NCBI GenBank assembly: GCA_012184525.1
Contig: WOFQ01000040.1
Coordinates: 186,001-250,000 of the forward strand
Direction: 5' to 3'
Length of the DNA: 64,000 bases
Source: Xenoacremonium recifei
Lineage: Eukaryota; Ascomycota; Sordariomycetes; Hypocreales; Nectriaceae
The position numbers and the translations under genes are program-made. The stretch's first letter is position 1, and every line of letters starts with the position of its first letter. Positions 12,488-22,871 of the stretch are shown one piece after another. A model generated the notes under the pieces. The model was not told where the DNA came from, searched no databases, and saw only the letters and a program-made list of their open reading frames with translations.

Positions 12488-12877
12488 GGGAGAAAGTGGG
12501 AATCCAATGATCTAGTGAGTGATGTGCGCCTCAGATCCCATCAAAGGCCAAGCCGACAAGCGTTTATTAAGACCTCACGAGCTGTCCAGTCAACTCTGAC
12601 AGAGCGAGATCGGTTCATCGGGAAGCAACAAAACCGAAACAAAACACCGCGAACTCCCAGCCCAGCCATGATTCAGGAGCGAATTGCCCGAATCCCTAAT
12701 ACCACACATCAACGCCGTATGGAAAACCCGAGACGATATAGAGGCTGAAGAGGCAGGGTGGCAGAAACCAGTACAGCAATCACCGAGGAAAAGCACCGCA
12801 ACAACCCGTCGAAAGCCCAGTTCGTCTAGCGTTGCCCAGCTTTCAACGCCGATATCGTGGGGCGAGTGGAGATTAAG

Positions 12878-12886
12878 TTATCAGAT
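12878..12886 (-). promoter_or_regulatory. SreA/SRE-type GATA site (exact ATCTGATAA)
   Basis: The plus strand reads TTATCAGAT, the exact reverse complement of ATCTGATAA. It lies 391 bp upstream of the oxidoreductase start and about 1.3 kb upstream of the ABC transporter start. Function is inferred. Confidence 0.6.
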
Positions 12887-13269
12887 CTTTTTCACGCGTC
12901 ACCACTCGGGAGCGTTGGGAGGCGATTTGCAAACGTCGGCCGTAGAGACACGTTGCGGGTAGGCTCCTTATTACGACGGAAGACGAGAGGAGTCCGAGAG
13001 ACAAACCGGTCGGCACAAAACTCGCAACCAGCATCCTGGATCACCGGAAGGCCAAGAAACGGAGCGGGGAATAATTACATATGTTCATCATGACTGTCGA
13101 CTTCGAGCTGCCCGGTGCTCAACTTGAGCTATTTTTTCCTCGCTTGAGAGACCCTTGGATGCTCTATATTTCGCAAAGCGTAGCATTTAGGGGGAGACCG
13201 GAGCTGATGCTTGTTTCAATTTGGTGATCTCAACGACGATCCTGGCTTCTGTGTCTGTGCCGAGCAAAA

Positions 13270-13278
13270 TTATCTGAT
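13270..13278 (-). promoter_or_regulatory. SreA/SRE-type GATA site (exact ATCAGATAA)
   Basis: The plus strand reads TTATCTGAT, the reverse complement of ATCAGATAA. It lies about 0.9 kb upstream of the ABC transporter start and 0.8 kb upstream of the oxidoreductase start. Function is inferred. Confidence 0.6.
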
Positions 13279-13510
13279 CCGAGAAATCCTGGACGCCGGT
13301 ACGTACTTGCTCCGTCGAAAAGCCCCGGTCATCGGCCATCCCATCGAATCCCTGGCAAACGTGGGTCAAGAGGTGGAGGGTCGTCGTTCGCCCACCAATC
13401 TTGGGAGCTCGTTTGACCCTCACAGAGAATCGACAGAGCATCGTCAATTATGAGGAGCAAGGCTTCGGAGCGAGGACCCCATTCGTGCTATAGCCACCAG
13501 TGGGTAGGGT

Positions 13511-13560
13511 CGCGGAGGGTCGCGGAGGGTCGCGGAGGGTCGCGGAGGGTCGCGGAGGGT
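13511..13560. repeat. Minisatellite, five copies of a 10-bp unit
   Basis: Five perfect head-to-tail copies of TCGCGGAGGG, flanked by partial copies, about 0.6 kb upstream of the ABC transporter. Copy number at such repeats often varies between strains. Confidence 0.95.
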
Positions 13561-14171
13561 CGACGCCGGGGTGGTCGTATTCGTCGTCGAGGGCGTCTTC
13601 CTAGAACTTGAACATCGTCGGTACATCCATACCGGCCCTGGCGCCATTGCCGGCTAGACTGCAGCACGGGTCGTTCCTCAGCGGCGCCTCTCTGAGATGG
13701 ATCTCAATATGACATTGCTCCGTACGTACCATGAACGGCCCATACGTCCTCCTTGGTGTTTGTGCTGCGGTGGGGGCAAGTGGGAGAACCAGTAGCCGAC
13801 TCAGTCCGTGTTGATGGACTATGATGCTTGTCGAAAGTTCCGGCTCCGTTCCTCAGGCCGCTTCAGTCCATTCTTTCTCATGAGAAGCTTGCCACTTAGT
13901 ACAGAGTAGGTGTCTCTGCTGGCATGCGCCAATCCTCATAGAGGAAGTGTGATCAGCGCGAGTGCAACGTGCTTGTGCTTGAAGGGTTTTGTGACTGACT
14001 CTGTGAATTCCTTCCCTGCTGCGATTTTCTCCAGAGGTGATTACAAACCGCCGTCTCGTTCTGGCTGTGTGCACTCTCTGGTCGCCTCGTGTGGACTGCC
14101 TAGCGAGGACGAATAATAGGGCATGTGCTTGTTGAAGTGAAAAAGCCCATTCTTCAACAGGAGTCGACGAG

Positions 14172-17100
14172 ATGGCCTCAGAGTCTGAGAAGTCGCGGGG
14201 GCAGGAGCAAGGCCCAGTTTCGGATGCGCCTGCTCCAGAACAGACAATCACGACCAGCAACGCTCCTGCCATGGGATCGTCGGGCCACGCGGCTGAAAAC
14301 ACCAGCACGACCCATGGCGATGTTCGAGAACCTGTAAACGATGTCTCGTCTCATCAGACCGAGGACCCTTCAACGGGTGCAGTCGTTACTGCTGACTCGT
14401 CTGCGAACCCCCCGGAGGAAGAAAAGCCAAAGGTTAGTGATCTCATGAAGCGACTTTCCCAACCGTCTCTAACATGCCGTCTTGACGATAGGGCCCATCG
14501 GCGTTCTTCACGTACTTCCAGCTCCTCACGTATGCGAACCCAAAGCCAGTCGACTACGCTCTCTTGATTGCGGGAACAATATTTGCGATTGCCGGTGGTA
14601 CACCTTTCCCTCTCATGGGCATCATCTTCGGCCAGCTTGTCAACGACCTCAACACCGCGACTTGTGACGCCGACTTGTCCAGCCCAGCCCAGAGCCCGAG
14701 CGAGCTTCAACACAGTATCAACAAGAAGGTCCTGCTTCTTGTTTGGATTGCCATCGCCACCTTCGCCCTCATTTTCATCTACATCCAATGTTGGTGCATC
14801 TTCAGTCGTCGCCTAGAAAACCGCCTGCGCGATCGATACTTCAGAAAAGTTCTTTCACAAGATGCGACATTCTTTGATCAGCGCCAGGCCGGTGAAATCT
14901 CGTCTCGCCTCAACGCCGATATCTCTGCCATCCAGGCAGGCACTTCAGAAAAGGTCGGCATCTGTATGGCTTGCACGTCGTTCTTTGTCACATCCTATAT
15001 TGTTGCTTTCATCAAGGATGCGAAATTGGCGGGGATGCTCGTCTCACTTGTCCCAGCTTTCTTGCTGACTGCTGGGATTTCAAGCGCCTTGACTCAAAAG
15101 TTCACCAGCCGCATGTCCGACAGCATTGCTTCAGCATCTTCGATCGCCTCCGAGACCCTCTCTAATATTGCCGTTGTTCAAGCCTTCGGCGCTGGACCCC
15201 GTCTGGAAGCCATTTTTGCAACTCGGATGAACGGTGCCCAGAAACAGGGAATCAAGAAAGCCTTCACTGCAGCAGTCCAAGCCGGCATGATCTATTTTAT
15301 TGCTTACTCTGCCAATGCATTGTCTTTCTGGCAAGGAAGTAAGCAGCTCGTAGAGGCTGAAAATGGCACGGGAAGTAGTGTTAGCGTTGGTGCTATTTAC
15401 ACTGTCATCTTCTTATTAGTCGATGGTAAGTTGGAGATGCTAGACAGAAGGATCACATATGCTAACAATCCGCGAAGCTTGCGTTGTACTCGGCTCTATC
15501 GCTCCCCTCCTACCAGTTATCGGTGCCGCTCCTGGGTCCTTTAGAAAGCTGCGTGAGGATATGGACAGCCCCGCGATCATCGATTCTGGTTCGGAAGAAG
15601 GACAGAAACTCAGTAACGTCCAAGGAAGCGTCAAATTTACCAGCGTCTCCTTTGCCTATAGCTCAAGGCCCAACCACAAAGTGCTTAAGGGCGTCTCCTT
15701 TGAGTGTCCTGCTGGAAAATACACTGCCATCGTTGGCCTTTCGGGAAGTGGCAAGTCGACAGTTGCTGGGCTGACATCGCGTCTGTACGACCCGACTGAG
15801 GGAACAGTCACCATCGATGGTCATGATCTCAGGGACCTTCATATCAAGAACCTAAGAAGTCACATGAGCCTTGTTCAGCAAGAGCCGTCGCTCCTAGATC
15901 GTTCAATCTTCGAAAACATTGCGTTAGGAATACTGAACTCACCGAACTCAGATCACGATCGATTCCGGGCGATCATCCTTGGACCTCACCCGTCTGAGCT
16001 TGCCGCCAAAGTTCGCGAGGGTCAAATCTTTGTGACTGCAGCCCAAGCTTTTGGTCAGGACATGGTTGATCTTCTGGACCTGGTTCAGAAAGCAGCAGCG
16101 TTGGCCGATGCCTCTAGTTTCATCGACAGACTCGAGTATGGCTATGCCACGTCAGTTGGCACAAGTGGAAAACTCGTCAGCGGTGGTCAGAGACAGCGTA
16201 TTGCTCTGGCCCGGGCTCTGATTCGAGACCCCAAGATCCTTCTTCTTGATGAAGCAACTGCATCTCTGGACTCTGCTAGTGAACACCGCATCCAAATGGC
16301 CATTGAAGCTATCGCCAGGGATAGAACCGTAATCTCCATTGCGCATCGTCTGTCAACCATCAAGAATGCCGACAACATCATTGTTATGAACAATGGGGAT
16401 ATAATCGAGCAAGGAAATCACTTGGAACTCATGGCCCTCAATGGATCGTACGCTGGTATGGTTCGCCTCCAGAACGTCAACTCCGAGCCAGCCGACGACA
16501 TCGGTTCAACATCCAGCACTTCCAAAGATTCAGGGGAAGTTTTGGACAATGATTCTATTATCAATGAGAAAGTCGCAGACAGCGAACACATCACAGAGAA
16601 GAAGGGCGAGTCAGGGGCCTCCTCTGATGAAGCTGAAGAGACTACCGAGGATGTCGCTGGCCTTGATTCTCATAAATCGGCTTGGACAGTTCTCAGCCAG
16701 ATTGGCCGGATGACGAGACCGTATCTCCTTTATGTCTTGCTTTCGCTATTCGCAGCAACTATTGTCGGTGCAACATTTTCCGCTAGCGGTCTGATCTTCG
16801 GTAACACTATCAAGAGAGTCAGCCCCTGCAACCCGGCCCACGATATCCTCGAAGCCGGCAAGTTCTTCGGAGGCATGTGGTTCATGGTTGCTTGTGTCGA
16901 GCTGATCGCCAACACGGCGAACTGGACTGGCTTTGGAACGATCGCCGAAAAACTGTTGTATAGGATCCGCGTGCTTTGCTTCCGTTCCCTACATGAACAA
17001 GGTCTTGACTGGCATCAGTCTGATGGCCGCACACCGACCGCCTTGCTCTCAGTCATCACAACGGACGCTGCTGCTGTGGGTGGTTTCAGTGGCTCTATTC

Positions 17101-18512
17101 TAGGTACAGCTCTCTCCATCATCGTCAACTTCCTCATCGCCATCATCCTGTCACACATTATCAACTGGAAGATTGCAGTCGTCTGCTTGGTCACCGTCCC
17201 CCTCCTGCTGGGATCCGGAATTATGCAGATGAGGACATTGTCTCAATTCGAACGGACGCATGCTGATGCTTTCTCTGGGGCTGTTGGTATCTCTGTGGAA
17301 GCCGTGAATTCCTTCAAGACGATATCGTCGCTATCGATTGAGGAGGAAGTCATGGGGACGTACCGCCGAGCTCTGAAAGCACCACGAAAGCAAATCTTCT
17401 TCTCGTCGTCCTATGCGAACCTCTGGCTCTCCATTGCGCACAGTACCGGCCCCTTGGTCTACGCTTTTGCATACTGGTGGGGATCGACCCAAATCATCAA
17501 GGGCAAGGCTACACAAAGTGATTTCCTCATCATCTTGATGTCGATGCTCGTGAGCGCACAGCTCTGGGGACAGATGTTCAGCCTTGCGCCTGAAGTCTCG
17601 CGCGCAAGGGCTGCCGCGTCGCGAATTCTTGATTTGATCAATGCCGGATCTTCCAAGGAGTCGACCAAAGGAGATGTTGCGCCGACTATCCCTCATGAGA
17701 TGTCCGAGAAGAGCAACGATATCGAAGCCATTGCTGAATCATCGGCAAAGAGCCATGGCGGCAAGGGAGCTAAGATTGTCTTCAAGGACGTAACATTCTC
17801 TTATCCTGCGCGCCCCCATATCCAGATCCTGACAGGGATCTCGTTCACCATTCCAGCTGGACAGTTTGTTGGTCTTGTTGGTCCTTCGGGAGCCGGCAAG
17901 TCGACCATCATGTCTCTTGTGCAACGAATGTACCGGCCCTCGAGCGGCACAGTGGAGATTAATGGCGTTGATATCTGTGCAAAGGAGGGCACGGAGTTCC
18001 GCAATGACATTGCCGTGGTGCCTCAGGACTGCGCTCTGTTTGACGGGACGATCCGATTCAATGTTGCACTGGGCTCGACTCCCGACCACGAAGCCACGGA
18101 CGAGGAGATTATCGAGGCGTGCAAGCTGGCCAACATTCACGACACCATTGCGGCCCTGCCCAACGGCTACGACACCGAGTGTGGCCCCAATGGTTCTCGC
18201 CTATCTGGTGGACAGAGACAACGATTGGCGATTGCACGAGCATTGGTGCGGAGGCCCAAGCTGCTCCTGTTAGATGAGAGCACCAGCGCACTCGACGCCG
18301 AGAGCGAGCGGGCACTGCAGGAGGGGCTTGAGCGAGTGGCCAAGGGCATCACAGTGATAGCCATCACACACCGACTTCACACGGTGAGAAAGGCAGATGT
18401 AATCTTCGTGGTCGAGGGCGGCAAGGTGGTGGAGAAGGGGAAGCACGAGGAGCTGGTTGAGAAGAGCGAAACATATCGAATTAATGCGCTGCAGCAGATG
18501 CTGGGAGAATAG
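14172..18512 (+). CDS. MDR-type ABC transporter (ABC-B, full size), candidate siderophore exporter
   Basis: Three exons (14172-14432, 14492-15425, 15478-18512) give 1409 aa with the order TMD1-NBD1-TMD2-NBD2 of ABC-B multidrug transporters. NBD1 has Walker A GLSGSGKST (~485), signature VSGGQRQRIALARAL and Walker B ILLLDEATASLD. NBD2 has GPSGAGKST, LSGGQRQRLAIARAL and LLLLDESTSALD. Both catalytic glutamates are present, so both ATP sites look competent. A hydrophilic Ser/Glu-rich segment of about 90 residues precedes TMD1. An acidic linker follows NBD1. A comparable ABC gene (sitT) sits beside sidD in A. fumigatus, so export of the siderophore or of an intermediate is a reasonable inference. 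The gene could equally be a general drug pump. Confidence 0.92.
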
Positions 18513-19577
18513 GGGATTTTCTGCAAAAATACGGAGTACAATATTGGGTCAGAGTTAATTAGAGATACATAGAAAAGAATTCTGGATTTTGGGACAAGTG
18601 ACTTGGGTATTTGCTCTACCCTTCAAAACATTGATACCTCATCTGCAAGGCAAGCCGCCGTCATGTTGTCTTAGTAAGGTAAGATGGCTCTGCAGGTACT
18701 GTGTCGACAGTCAGATGATCTGATGATGCAGATGCATGCCACCCTTTGCTGCACGCTGATGCCATCGCACACTCCCGCAGTCCTCCAGCAGGGTTCTGGG
18801 TGGCGTTCCATTCAGTCAGTCAGTCCCTGCGTGCGCCTCGCCTCGCCTCGCCTCACCTCATCCACACTAGATCCCTGACACCTGGACGGGCTACTGGACG
18901 GGGCCGGGTCCGGTGAGCCAACAGGGCTAATCAGGTGCTGGCCATTTGTCTCTCAGTGGACGCTGCAGCCCGTCAGCGCAGCCCGTCCTCCTCAGACCCG
19001 CGATGGACGACGGCGACTAAACTCGACCAGGCAAAACTGTTCCCCCAAAACCGCTGCTGCTGGCCCAAGGAAGGGAAGGCTGGAGCAGCGAACTGGGCGG
19101 GCAGCGTGACTGACGATCGGGCTTGAGTTTGAAGCACCACCAACCAAACCAACCTTGACCGACGCCAAACCCTAACACGCCTCCTCCCTTGTGGCACTCG
19201 TCCATCCTCTTCTTCTTTCTGCTACCATCTGCCCTCACATCGCAACCATTCCGCCCCCGTCGGCTCCTGCGAATCCCTCCTCTGTTCCTGGTGGCTCTGT
19301 GGCCTCAACTGCTGCTGCCGGCGGTCATCCTCGCGACGACAATCGACACCCGACAGGCCTGCGTGGGCGAGGAGGGAACCCGAAATCGAAACCCGATCCC
19401 GTGCGACTCGATAGCGACAACGACGATAGCGAAGCCTTCGAGCTCGTCGATTACAGCGACTTCACCGCCGCTGCTGCCCCAACTCCCAGCGAGAAGCCAG
19501 AGCCCGTCGACGAGCGAGAGCTGCGAAGGCGCGCCAAACGCGACAGCAAACGGCGCTGGCTCGAGGAGCAGGACGAG
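18513..19577. other. Intergenic region and leader of the phosphate transporter
   Basis: No gene is seen in the first 0.6 kb. From 19191 to 19578 the frame of the following gene stays open without any ATG. Short tandem repeats occur at 18812-18860 (CAGT and CGCCT units). Confidence 0.55.
18834..18856. repeat. Short CGCCT tandem repeat
   Basis: About four consecutive CGCCT units in the promoter region of the phosphate transporter gene. No function is evident. Confidence 0.8.
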
Positions 19578-22370
19578 ATGAAGTTCTCCCACAGCATCCA
19601 GTTCAATGCGGTGCCCGACTGGAGCAGCCACTACATCGCCTACAGCAACCTCAAGAAGCTGTGAGTCTCTCCGCTGCCGCTGTTGTCCTTTTTTCCCTGC
19701 CCTCCCCCCCCCCCCTGGATCGCCCGGCCAGGGGTCTCCTGTCGAATCACGATATGCCGAAGAGAAACCCTGACCACTGACGTAATTGCTCTCCCACCAG
19801 AATCTATCAGCTGGAGAAGACTGTTCACCAAACCCGCGGCGGCGATGGCGAATCACGACCCCTCATCGGTCATGAGGATCCCGAAGAGGTCTTTTCCAAG
19901 GCCCTAGGCATTGAGCTCGAGAAGATTTGCTCCTTCTATGTGTCGAAGGAGGGCGAGCTATTCGAGGAGGTTGAGCAGCTGCTCCGCGACATTCGAAACG
20001 AGACTTTCGATGATTCCAACTACTTGCGACGTGTCTCTTCGGACGGTCGACCACAGCGTAATGCCCGGTCAAGAAGCCCCCAGAGCCATAGCTCCGACAA
20101 CGACAGCGGCAGCGATGAGGATGAGACCACCGGCTTGACCAAGCGCCGAGGCAGCGGCTCGCGACGCAAGACGCTGCCCAACATCAAACCCATGGCCAGC
20201 GATGTCAATTCCGATTATGGCCGCTCAGCTCGGAGACACAGCACCACGGCCGATGATTATGGGGACCAGTCGCTCATGTTTTCCTCGGGGCTGTTCTCAT
20301 CAGGCATCATGCTGAAGAAGCGCATCATCAGCCTGTACGTGCAGCTGTGCGAGCTCAAGTCGTACGCCCAGCTCAACCGCACGGGCTTCAGCAAGGTTCT
20401 GAAGAAGTTCGACAAGATTCTCGATAAGGAGCTCAAGGATGCGTACATCCGCGCCCACGTCGAGCCGGCATACCCCTTTAAAGACGAGACGAAGCGCGCC
20501 ATCGAGGACAACATTCACAAGATGGAGCAGGCGTACATGGATGTGGTCACTGGCGGCGACGAGCAGCTGGCGCGTAAAGACCTGCGGTCGCATCTACGAG
20601 AGCACGTTGTCTGGGAGCGGAATACTGTTTGGCGAGATCTCATCGGTATCGAGCGCCGAGCTGAGGCTGCAGGACTGGGACAGTCGCTATTGGGCCAGGA
20701 CCAGCTTGCTCATGCGAAGCGGTTACAAGGCGATGACCTTAAGGGTCCTGCGACGAGACGGATCCGGACTCCATGTGGCATCTTTACAGTACCCCCGTGG
20801 TTGGCCAGCTCATCGCTGTTGACCCTGATCATCTGTGTGACTATCTTCTTCCTGCTTCTGTTCATCCCGATCATGCAAAAGGAAGAGCAACAGAACTGTT
20901 TAGCCATGTTGGTGTTTGTCAGTTTACTCTGGGCGACGGAGGTGAGTTTGAATGTCTCATGACGAGATCAACCCTGAAACTAACTGCATATAGACTATTC
21001 CCCTCTTCGTCACCTCGCTCTTAATCCCATTCCTCTCTGTGGTCTTGACTGTCGTCCGAGACGAGACGCCTGGGAAGCATCAGCGCCGCCTTGACGCCAA
21101 AGATGCCACCTCAGCCATCTTTGCGGCAATGTGGACGCCCGTCATCATGCTGTTGCTGGGTGGTTTTACACTGGCAGCCGCCCTTTCGAAGTGCACCATC
21201 GACAAGCGACTGGCGACACTCGTCTTGAGCAAAGCTGGAACCCAGCCCAGGACGGTGCTCATCGCTAACATGTTTGTGGCAGCTTTTGCTTCCATGCTTA
21301 TTAGCAATGTTGCCGCTCCGGTGCTGTGCTACTCCATTATTGAGGTGAGCTTCCTTCAAATGAGTGTATGACATGACAAAACTAATTCTGTGTAGCCCAT
21401 GCTGCGAACCCTCCCCTCAGATTCGAACATGTCAAAGGCTGTTATTATCGGCATTGCCCTCGCGTCCAACATCGGTGGCATGCTCTCGCCCATTGCGTCA
21501 CCCCAGAATGTTGTGGCCATGGGCATCATGCAACCAGCCCCAACATGGCTCCAGTGGTTTTTCATCGTCATCCCCGTCGGAGCAGTGTCGATCACTCTCA
21601 TCTGGCTGCTGCTTCTTGTCACTTTCCAGCCGGGCAAGGGCACCACGATCGCCCCTATTCGACCGGTCAAGGAGAAGTTCACCGGTCTCCAGTGGTTTGT
21701 GACCATTGTCACTGTTGCAACCATCGCCTTGTGGTGTGCGAGTCACCAGATGGAGCACATCTTTGGAGACATGGGTGTCATCGCCATCATCCCGATTGTG
21801 CTCTTCTTTGGCATCGGTATTCTTACTAAGGAAGACTTTAACAATTTCCCTTGGACTATCATTATCCTCGCCGCCGGAGGTCTCTCGCTCGGCAAGGCTG
21901 TCCGATCGTCAGGTCTTTTGCACACTCTTGCAGAGATAGTGTCTGAAAACGTGGAGGGCATGAGCCTTTATGGCGTACTGGTTGTCTTTTCGGCCTTGAT
22001 TCTCATTATCGCGACGTTTATCAGCCATACTGTCGCTGCTCTGATCTTCCTCCCGCTCGTCTTCGACGTTGGGTCGGCCATGGACCAGCCTCATCCGAAC
22101 CTGCTTGTCATGGGCGGTGTGCTTATGTGCAGCGCGGCCATGGGCTTGCCGACGAGTGGTTTCCCCAATATGAGTAAGTTTTATGTGCTGCTTACAGTTG
22201 ATCCATGATGCTAATGTGCAATAGCTGCTATCATGAAGGAGGACGCGTTTGGCCAGAGATATCTCCAGGTCAAGCACTTCATCAGCCGCGGTGTTCCGAG
22301 CAGTATTATCACTCTTGTGGTGGTCGTCACCCTGGGATACGGCATCATGCAAGTCGCTGGGCTAGATTGA
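19578..22370 (+). CDS. Low-affinity phosphate transporter, SPX + DASS (Pho87/Pho90/Pho91 family)
   Basis: Five exons (19578-19660, 19801-20941, 20994-21344, 21396-22173, 22225-22370) give 832 aa. The N-terminus MKFSHSIQFNAVPDW, followed by YIAYSNLKKLIYQLEK, is the classical SPX domain start. The SPX domain is split by an acidic/Ser-rich insert (about residues 130-200) and resumes with LKKRIISLYVQLCELKSY and YVQLNRTGFSKVLKKFDK-like sequence. It is followed by a Na+/anion symporter (DASS/ArsB-like) membrane part with many hydrophobic segments, including LIANMFVAAFASMLISNVAAPV and SNIGGMLSPIASPQN. SPX domains sense inositol pyrophosphates and tune phosphate uptake. Plasma-membrane Pho87/Pho90 and vacuolar Pho91 cannot be separated by eye. 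The start is fixed by the SPX motif: no ATG occurs upstream in this frame. Confidence 0.93.
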
Positions 22371-22871
22371 ACGAATCAATTATGATGAAAGCATGGAAGC
22401 AGGGTGCATAGCTGTTGAGTTTGGGGTTCATTTCTTGGTCATTTGTGGCAGGTGTGGGATTCTAGATCTATATGGCTCGACTTTGTCTTGGAAGCCAGAG
22501 GTGGTACATAGAACTGGCGTAATGCGGCCTGGCTGGAGGAGTACGTAGGTTATTTGACGGATGGAGAGGTTGAAATCGAAGTACGCATCCATCTATTAGC
22601 GTTAGGCATACCGTGCGAACTCACACTAAGTTACTGTGTTGTCGACAAAGGGAGCTTGGACCAAGCATTGACGTCGTTCGCTCCGCCGAATCGCGGCAGT
22701 CATGCATCTCTGGACCAACAACCTAACGACTTCAATTGCAACTTCCGAGAAGCAGCCGCCGTTTTGCGCTGACCTTTTAACGTTGACTGGTCGCCTCTCT
22801 CATCGGGCTTCCAGAGCTTCTGATGCGTTTGAACTGGAGTTAGCAGCATCAGCTTCGAGCTGGCCGGCGCC
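22371..22871. other. Intergenic, 3' end of transporter and promoter of VPS39
   Basis: About 0.5 kb without a supported gene. Confidence 0.6.

Larger units (their letters stand above)
12488..14171. other. Divergent promoter region of oxidoreductase and ABC transporter
   Basis: This 1.7 kb stretch holds two exact iron-type GATA sites (12878 and 13270) and a 10-bp tandem repeat (13511-13560). Small overlapping open frames at 13187-13453 on both strands have no recognisable domain. Confidence 0.6.

Noticed and set aside
13187..13453. Small overlapping ORFs on both strands in the oxidoreductase/ABC promoter
   Set aside because: Neither resembles a known protein. The region looks regulatory (GATA site inside).
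19305..19856. 183-codon minus-strand ORF over the SPX gene start
   Set aside because: Overlaps the well-supported SPX exon 1 and intron; no domain.
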